This document shows, one piece after another, positions 13,814-18,865 of a stretch of DNA of 18,865 nucleotides (position 1 is the first letter of the stretch; each line of letters starts with the position of its first letter). A program made the position numbers and the translations under genes. This DNA comes from JAZNGX01 sp045576675 (GTDB lineage Bacteria > Bacillota > Clostridia > Monoglobales > Firm-18), in assembly GCA_045576675.1 (NCBI GenBank), contig JAZNGX010000107.1, forward strand, positions 1-18,865, read 5' to 3'. The notes beneath the pieces are model-generated. The model saw only the letters and a list, made by a program, of their open reading frames with translations. It made no database searches and was not told where the DNA came from.

Positions 13814-15997
13814 TTGTTAATTAATAATATAACAAACAAACCCGTTTTTCGAATATTTTTTATAGGTACTATCAGTGCCATTATCATACCGCTTACATTA
13901 ATAGTAGGTTTTTTGTTTGCACAAAATCATAAAAACTTAGCTGACCATCTCGATAATATCAGTCAGTATGAAATTATGTCCACCAAAGATTCTATTGATA
14001 TACAGTTCTCGCAGTTTTCTAACGGCATAGGGTACATACTGGAAAATCCAGCATTATGGGACCTTTTGTATGTTGAAAAAACTCCTGCCGCCGAAGCTTT
14101 TTTAATGCATGACCTTTCAGAAAGTCTTACCAGTCACGTAAGTAACATTCCTAATATAGAATCAATATATGTCTATATCCCCAACAAAGAGGTAATTATT
14201 ACAAACTCATCAAAATATAATTTTGAAGATTTTCACGACAAAGATATATTAACAGCTGATTATAAGGATGATTTTACCATTACCGGTCCCCGTACAGTAA
14301 ATTCAACAAAGTTGTTTAGCTTTGTTGCTAAAATTAATATGTTAAAAAGTGACTCGTATATATATATTTATTTAAACGTTAATTACAACAAATTTTATTC
14401 AAAATTAAATTATGATACTTCAAGCACAAAATCGTTTATAATATCTGATGTTTCAGAAAATATTCTGTACTGTAATAACGACAAGTTTTTAAACGAACCA
14501 TCAGTATATACTGACAAACCACAAAAGCTAAAAATAGGTAATGAAACCTACCGCGCTTACTATGCAAATGCAAATCAACTTCCCGTTACATATATATTGT
14601 TATATGACTATAATGCTTATATGCAGCCAATTCATAATTACTATAAATTGGTTTTGTTTATAATATTAATTTCTGTGGCTTTTATAATAGCCATTGCATA
14701 CTTCTTTTCATCAGTTTTTTACAAGCCAATCAAAAAACTGGCGGAATACATTAATGCAGATGAAATAGAAGGCGAAAATGAATTCGATATTATTGATAAT
14801 AAGTTTACAAATATGCTTGAACAGCATACAGATCTTATAAAAAAATATGATACCATATTACCATTTTTCGAACAATACTCATTGCACCAACTGCTTAATA
14901 ATCCTGATCTTGATATTGATATTTTTAACCAAATGGTTGAAACATTGGATTTGCAGTTTACAGTTAAGCAATACTATTTAGCCATAATTGATTACAAACA
15001 CGCTGAAAACTTAAACGATATAACACATACGTTAAACTCATATAAATCTGATATTCATGTTGAAATGAAATATTTTACAATTAACAGAATCAGAATGGTT
15101 TTGATTTGTGCAAGCAACAGTTCTGTAAACCAGATGTTTACATTCTTTGACAAATTAAAAGAAGAGGCTTCCAACAATGGTTTACATATTACTATGGCGT
15201 TAAGCGAAGCATTTTCTGATTTATCAATGATCAGTAAATTCTATCAATTGATAAATAAAAAGCTTGATAATCTTGTGTACTCAGAAAAATCCGAGGTTTA
15301 TGTAGTTGAAAGCAACAATGAACAGCCTCGCAAAACAATTCTTGAAAAAGAATTGGGTAACAAGTTAGCCAAAGAAGTAGTTGCTGGAATGTATGATGAA
15401 GCAGCTACAACCCTAAACGAAATCAGATTACTTATAACTGAAAATTTTAAAAACATCGAATGGGTGAAATATATCTACTATGAGTTTGCAACAAATATAT
15501 TAATTCTATTAGAGGAAGTCGGCATCAATATTGATGAATGCTATAACCTTGATTACAAAGCCGAAATATCAGGTAGTATAGAAGCTTCAAAAACCATCAA
15601 TGAAACTCATGAGGTTTTGGAAAATTTAATTGAGCAAATCAAACCATTAACCGCCACCTTTAAAGAAGAACAAGCTTTAAAACGTGTAAACAGTATCATT
15701 GAGTATATAAACAACAATTACACTAAAGATATTTCTCTTGATGAAATTGCAAGCGTGGTATTTCTTACACCCCGTTATGTAGGAAACCTATTTAAAAAAG
15801 CGATGGGTGTAACAATAAAGGTTTACATAACCGAGCTTCGTATGAATCATGCAAGTGAGCTACTGCTTAATACAAACAAACCCGTAAGTGTAATTGCCAA
15901 TAAAGTTGGCTATAACAATATTCAAAGCTTTTTGCGTGTATTTAAAGAGTACTATCATATGACTCCTACAAACTACCGCAAAAAGCATTTGAACTAA
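13814..15997 (+). CDS. Membrane-anchored AraC-family one-component sensor regulator
   Basis: This 727-residue regulator has membrane helices at about 13-36 and 278-300, which flank an extracellular Cache-like sensor domain. A linker and a middle cytoplasmic domain (about 330-610) follow, then a C-terminal AraC double HTH (about 627-727): TKDISLDEIASVVFLTPRYV, LFKKAMGVTIKVYITELRM, and VIANKVGYNNIQSFLRVFKE ending MTPTNYRKKH. The start is TTG, with AGAGGAGGG seven bases before it; no upstream ATG exists in frame. Proteins of this layout sense extracellular sugars or loaded binding proteins and activate adjacent ABC importer and glycosidase genes. It is divergent from the oxidoreductase/GH operon and convergent, three bases apart, with the importer operon, so both are likely targets. 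The ligand is unknown. A shorter start is unlikely because it would remove the first membrane helix. Confidence 0.93.
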   Translation: MLINNITNKPVFRIFFIGTISAIIIPLTLIVGFLFAQNHKNLADHLDNISQYEIMSTKDSIDIQFSQFSNGIGYILENPALWDLLYVEKTPAAEAFLMHDLSESLTSHVSNIPNIESIYVYIPNKEVIITNSSKYNFEDFHDKDILTADYKDDFTITGPRTVNSTKLFSFVAKINMLKSDSYIYIYLNVNYNKFYSKLNYDTSSTKSFIISDVSENILYCNNDKFLNEPSVYTDKPQKLKIGNETYRAYYANANQLPVTYILLYDYNAYMQPIHNYYKLVLFIILISVAFIIAIAYFFSSVFYKPIKKLAEYINADEIEGENEFDIIDNKFTNMLEQHTDLIKKYDTILPFFEQYSLHQLLNNPDLDIDIFNQMVETLDLQFTVKQYYLAIIDYKHAENLNDITHTLNSYKSDIHVEMKYFTINRIRMVLICASNSSVNQMFTFFDKLKEEASNNGLHITMALSEAFSDLSMISKFYQLINKKLDNLVYSEKSEVYVVESNNEQPRKTILEKELGNKLAKEVVAGMYDEAATTLNEIRLLITENFKNIEWVKYIYYEFATNILILLEEVGINIDECYNLDYKAEISGSIEASKTINETHEVLENLIEQIKPLTATFKEEQALKRVNSIIEYINNNYTKDISLDEIASVVFLTPRYVGNLFKKAMGVTIKVYITELRMNHASELLLNTNKPVSVIANKVGYNNIQSFLRVFKEYYHMTPTNYRKKHLN

Positions 15998-16000
15998 TTA

Positions 16001-17218
16001 TTACCAACAGTTTTCAATTTCTTCTCGAACTATTTCAACTGCGCGTCTGGGTTTATTCATTCTTCCATCGAGATTATATGTATCTCTGAAGCTGAATTCC
16101 AGCTTGCAACCCTTTGCACAATTAAGCGTGTTTTTAATATGAGAACGGAACGCATCCTCATCAAGCTCAGCACCTAATCCAACATAATTAGGGCTGGGCT
16201 TTCTTTGATATATAATACCAGTACCTTTAAGTCTTTCACCCATATACTGTTCATCACACCAAGGTGAAATGGATATTTTTCTTAAATTTTCAAATCTGCT
16301 TATGGATTTTTCCCAGAAAGCACTTACAGGCTCACAGCATCCATATGACAATCTGCCATATCTGTCTGCTATCATTTTGTAGTACGGAAAAATAAACTCA
16401 TCAAACATATCCTGTGATATTCCTACTGTCTCCTGAGAATCCATATAGCCCCAACAATCCTTTGTTGTCACATCACCGTTGGTATTACCAAACTGGTTTG
16501 AAAAACCAAAACTGCCCTGAAACAAAGTATCATTATAATTGTTCTGGCACAGCATTTTACGCTTTTCCAGTTCGTTGAAATACTCAATGTAATCCTGTGC
16601 AAGCTTATTCATAATGCAATGGAATTCATCGGGGGTGTCATACATCGCAATAAACATATTTTCCATTCCCATAATGTGCAGTATATCACTTGTAGGGCAA
16701 GAATATAAAGCCCCCATTCCCATACGCACATTTAAAATGTCTCCAATTGTTTCCTCAACAAATTCCTTCCACTTAATTGAACCTTCATAGTCAAATGTCA
16801 TTTTAGAATGACCAAAAGGAGTTAAGTCATAAAGGTCATTAATCTGCGGTTCGATATGAAATCCAACCCCTTCAGTTTTTTGCTTTACTATTTCAATACC
16901 AAATGGTATAAATGATGATTTAAAGTTGCACACAAAATCATTTGTTACTACCCTGTCATCATCTACCATAAAATGGTTTGTAAGACTGTTCCCCAAAGGA
17001 CGTTCAATTGCAATTGCATCTTCAGATGTGCACTTGCATTTATAATTAAATCCATCGTCCTTTATAGACCTTACTTCAAAATGTATCATAGGGATTTCTC
17101 CCTCAGAATCATTATGTTTTCTCCATCGTTCTTCTCTCACAGACATAATGGGAAGTTGGCTGATTTCAAGTTTCTTTTTAGCCAAATCTCGGATTATTTC
17201 TCTCTCCCATTTTAACAT
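16001..17218 (-). CDS. Second URO-D-superfamily protein, longer type with Cys-Cys motif
   Basis: This 405-residue protein resembles a second group of URO-D-like TIM-barrel proteins seen beside sugar transporters. It lacks the HemE substrate-binding signature. The zinc/corrinoid-methyltransferase-like position reads SYGCCEPV (291-298, Cys294-Cys295), followed by a conserved-looking RKISISPWCDEQYMGERL (313-330) and YQRKPSPNYVG. It has low visible similarity to the URO-D-like protein at 9394-10461, so they are distant paralogues with different metal-site residues. The ATG at 17218 is preceded by AAGGAGG at a spacing of about ten bases. It follows the permease gene by 20 bases and is the last gene of the importer operon. 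Role unknown; demethylation or methyl transfer on an imported sugar is speculation. Confidence 0.72.
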   Translation of the reverse strand: MLKWEREIIRDLAKKKLEISQLPIMSVREERWRKHNDSEGEIPMIHFEVRSIKDDGFNYKCKCTSEDAIAIERPLGNSLTNHFMVDDDRVVTNDFVCNFKSSFIPFGIEIVKQKTEGVGFHIEPQINDLYDLTPFGHSKMTFDYEGSIKWKEFVEETIGDILNVRMGMGALYSCPTSDILHIMGMENMFIAMYDTPDEFHCIMNKLAQDYIEYFNELEKRKMLCQNNYNDTLFQGSFGFSNQFGNTNGDVTTKDCWGYMDSQETVGISQDMFDEFIFPYYKMIADRYGRLSYGCCEPVSAFWEKSISRFENLRKISISPWCDEQYMGERLKGTGIIYQRKPSPNYVGLGAELDEDAFRSHIKNTLNCAKGCKLEFSFRDTYNLDGRMNKPRRAVEIVREEIENCW

Positions 17219-17238
17219 AATATATTTGCCTCCTTATA

Positions 17239-18087
17239 TTAACCTTTAACTGCTCCCAGCATTATTCCCTTAACAAAGTATTTTTGTAGAAATGGATATA
17301 TCATCATTATAGGAGCCACAGTTACAGCAACCGTAGCCATATTAACAGTTTCAGTAGATATATTAAGAGTTGTTTCTACCGCCGAGGTCTGATTCAAAAG
17401 GTCACGCATAACCACCTGCAAAGGCCACTTTTCGGGCGTATTAATATATATCATACCGGGTAAAAATGCATTCCATAAAGACACTCCATAGAACAAAGCT
17501 ATAGTGGCAATAACAGAAGTTGATAACGGCAAAATAATATAAACCAGTATCTTCAAATCATTATATCCGTCAATTTTAGCTGATTCTATAAGACTTACAG
17601 GAATATTTTTGAAAAACTTAATCATAATTAGTGTATTATAAACACTTATTGCATTTGGTAGCATTAAAGCCCACAGGGTGTCAACAAGCTTATATGAACG
17701 TACAACAATATATGTAGGAATCATACCACCATTAAATATCATTGTAAACATAACAAGAGATGAAAAAAGCTTTTTGCCCCTTAATTCATCGCGTGACAAG
17801 GGATATGCCAAAGTTATTGTAAGAAACAGGCTTATCAATGTTCCAACCAATGTTATTGTAACAGAATTTTTAAACCCATAAAATACTAATTTTTGCGAAA
17901 ACACATTCAAATAACTGTCGAATGAAAAACCAACCGGTTTTAAATAATAGCTTGTCAGCGAAACATGAGTAGGATCGCTTAATGAATACATCAGTACATA
18001 CCAGAATGGGTAAATCATCAAAAGACAAAGTAAAAAGAAAAACACGTCTATTAGAACTCTCGAAAAACGTCCATCGTATCTATCCAT
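17239..18087 (-). CDS. CUT1 ABC sugar importer permease, LplC/YtcP type
   Basis: This 282-residue inner-membrane permease has about six hydrophobic segments, beginning with VLIDVFFFLLCLLMIYPFWY (11-30). The EAA loop that docks the ATPase is ESAKIDGYNDLKILVYIILP (168-187). FNGGMIPTYIVV (118-129) and the ending GIMLGAVKG are typical of the LplC/YtcP branch, which takes up oligosaccharides such as rhamnogalacturonides in Bacillus and Paenibacillus relatives. Its ATG overlaps the TGA of the upstream permease by one base (TGATG), with GAGGAGGGG just before, so the two subunits are translationally coupled. No ATPase gene is present in the window; such importers commonly share one encoded elsewhere. 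Confidence 0.93.
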   Translation of the reverse strand: MDRYDGRFSRVLIDVFFFLLCLLMIYPFWYVLMYSLSDPTHVSLTSYYLKPVGFSFDSYLNVFSQKLVFYGFKNSVTITLVGTLISLFLTITLAYPLSRDELRGKKLFSSLVMFTMIFNGGMIPTYIVVRSYKLVDTLWALMLPNAISVYNTLIMIKFFKNIPVSLIESAKIDGYNDLKILVYIILPLSTSVIATIALFYGVSLWNAFLPGMIYINTPEKWPLQVVMRDLLNQTSAVETTLNISTETVNMATVAVTVAPIMMIYPFLQKYFVKGIMLGAVKG

Positions 18088-18865
18088 CAGAACAACCCCT
18101 CCTCACCGACTTTTTTTGCAAACCAGTTAGCAGAAACAATCATTGCCAGTGCAACAAATGATTTGAAAAAATCAACAGCTGCAGCGTAGCTATATTTTCC
18201 GTTTGATAACCCTTCTCTGTAAACAAACGTATCAAAGATATCCGAAATATCACGAACAACAGAATTTTGCAGCACCATAACCTGTTCAAAACCCGCATCC
18301 ATAAGTGCGCCAATTCTTAAAATAAGCTGTAATACAATTACACTTGATATGGAAGGTAACGTTACATGCCAGATTCTTTGTAACTTATTTGCACCGTCAA
18401 CATACGCTGCTTCGTGAAGTGACGGGTCAGTTTGTGTAAGTGCAGCAAGATAAATAATCATTCCCCAGCCACATTCTTTCCACACATATGACATAACCAG
18501 AATTACCATATATGAAGTTCTGTTTGTAAGCATATTGTATGGTTGAACATTACATAATCTCATTATGTCGCCAGCAACGCCAAAAGTAGGCGAAAACAGT
18601 CTTGACATAATACCTGCGATAACAACCCATGAAATAAAGTGGGGCATATATAAAACAGTCTGAATACATTTTTTATAATAAATATTTTTCACTTCATTAA
18701 GCATAAGGGCAAACAAAATTGGTGCAGGGAATCCGGCAACAAGCTTTAAAAAGCTTATTCCAAGTGTATTTCTTACTACATTTAAAAAATCTTGCGAAGA
18801 AAAAACTTCTTTAAAATTATCTAATCCAACCCAAGTCGGATCGTAGCCATGTCGTTCTGTGAGCC
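18087..18865 (-). CDS. CUT1 ABC sugar importer permease, LplB type, 5' end missing
   Basis: The reading frame is open to the right edge of the window, so the N-terminus is missing and about 258 residues are visible. It begins in the first periplasmic region, with YDPTWVGLDNFKEVF, a segment conserved in LplB/YtcP partner permeases. The EAA docking loop reads EAAYVDGANKLQRIWHVTLP and the protein ends KKVGEEGLF. It pairs with the next permease to form the heterodimeric membrane channel. An internal TTG at 18716 is not the true start, because the same frame continues upstream with family-like sequence. Confidence 0.92.
   Translation of the reverse strand, partial: LTERHGYDPTWVGLDNFKEVFSSQDFLNVVRNTLGISFLKLVAGFPAPILFALMLNEVKNIYYKKCIQTVLYMPHFISWVVIAGIMSRLFSPTFGVAGDIMRLCNVQPYNMLTNRTSYMVILVMSYVWKECGWGMIIYLAALTQTDPSLHEAAYVDGANKLQRIWHVTLPSISSVIVLQLILRIGALMDAGFEQVMVLQNSVVRDISDIFDTFVYREGLSNGKYSYAAAVDFFKSFVALAMIVSANWFAKKVGEEGLF

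Overview
The window is AT-rich DNA with strong GGAGG-type ribosome binding sites, frequent GTG/TTG starts, AraC-type regulators with membrane sensor halves, and Lpl/YtcP-type sugar permeases. Together these point to a low-GC anaerobic Firmicute, probably a gut or plant-fibre Clostridium relative; no rRNA or other marker lets me be more precise. The content is carbohydrate uptake and catabolism. It holds 15 protein genes, two of them cut by the window edges, and one decayed gene. I see no tRNA, rRNA or CRISPR array, and no intact mobile element.

Region 1 (1-6442). On the minus strand lie a membrane-anchored AraC-type sensor regulator that runs off the left edge (1-1386) and a cupin/AraC regulator (1594-2469). 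The second is divergent from a tight plus-strand operon (2606-6442). That operon encodes a PfkB sugar kinase, an iron-type alcohol dehydrogenase, a fructose-6-phosphate-aldolase/transaldolase-like enzyme and a DHDPS/NAL-family lyase-like enzyme. A kinase, a reductase and two Schiff-base aldolases under one AraC regulator look like a complete short pathway, but I cannot assign it to a known one. Both aldolases carry substitutions at positions that normally define their families.

Region 2 (6443-7465) is a non-coding stretch of about 1 kb between convergent operons. Its right half (about 7001-7405, minus strand) is a wrecked GH105-type unsaturated glycuronyl hydrolase gene. The left half shows hairpins but no gene I can support.

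Region 3 (7466-13726, minus strand) is a five-gene operon, in transcription order: Gfo/Idh/MocA oxidoreductase, GH94-like phosphorylase, uroporphyrinogen-decarboxylase-like protein, sugar isomerase/epimerase and GH88 unsaturated glucuronyl hydrolase. Genes touch, overlap or sit 18 bases apart. A 727-residue membrane AraC regulator (13814-15997) is transcribed divergently from it through a very short shared promoter region.

Region 4 (16001-18865, minus strand) is the 3' end of an ABC sugar importer operon: two CUT1 permeases, the first cut by the window edge, followed by a second uroporphyrinogen-decarboxylase-like protein. It ends three bases from the stop codon of the facing regulator.

As a working model (inference), the importer brings in a short uronide-containing oligosaccharide. 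The cytoplasmic GH88, GH94-like, Gfo/Idh and isomerase proteins dismantle it, and the left operon may process a resulting keto sugar or sugar acid. The substrate and the role of the two URO-D-like proteins are open.
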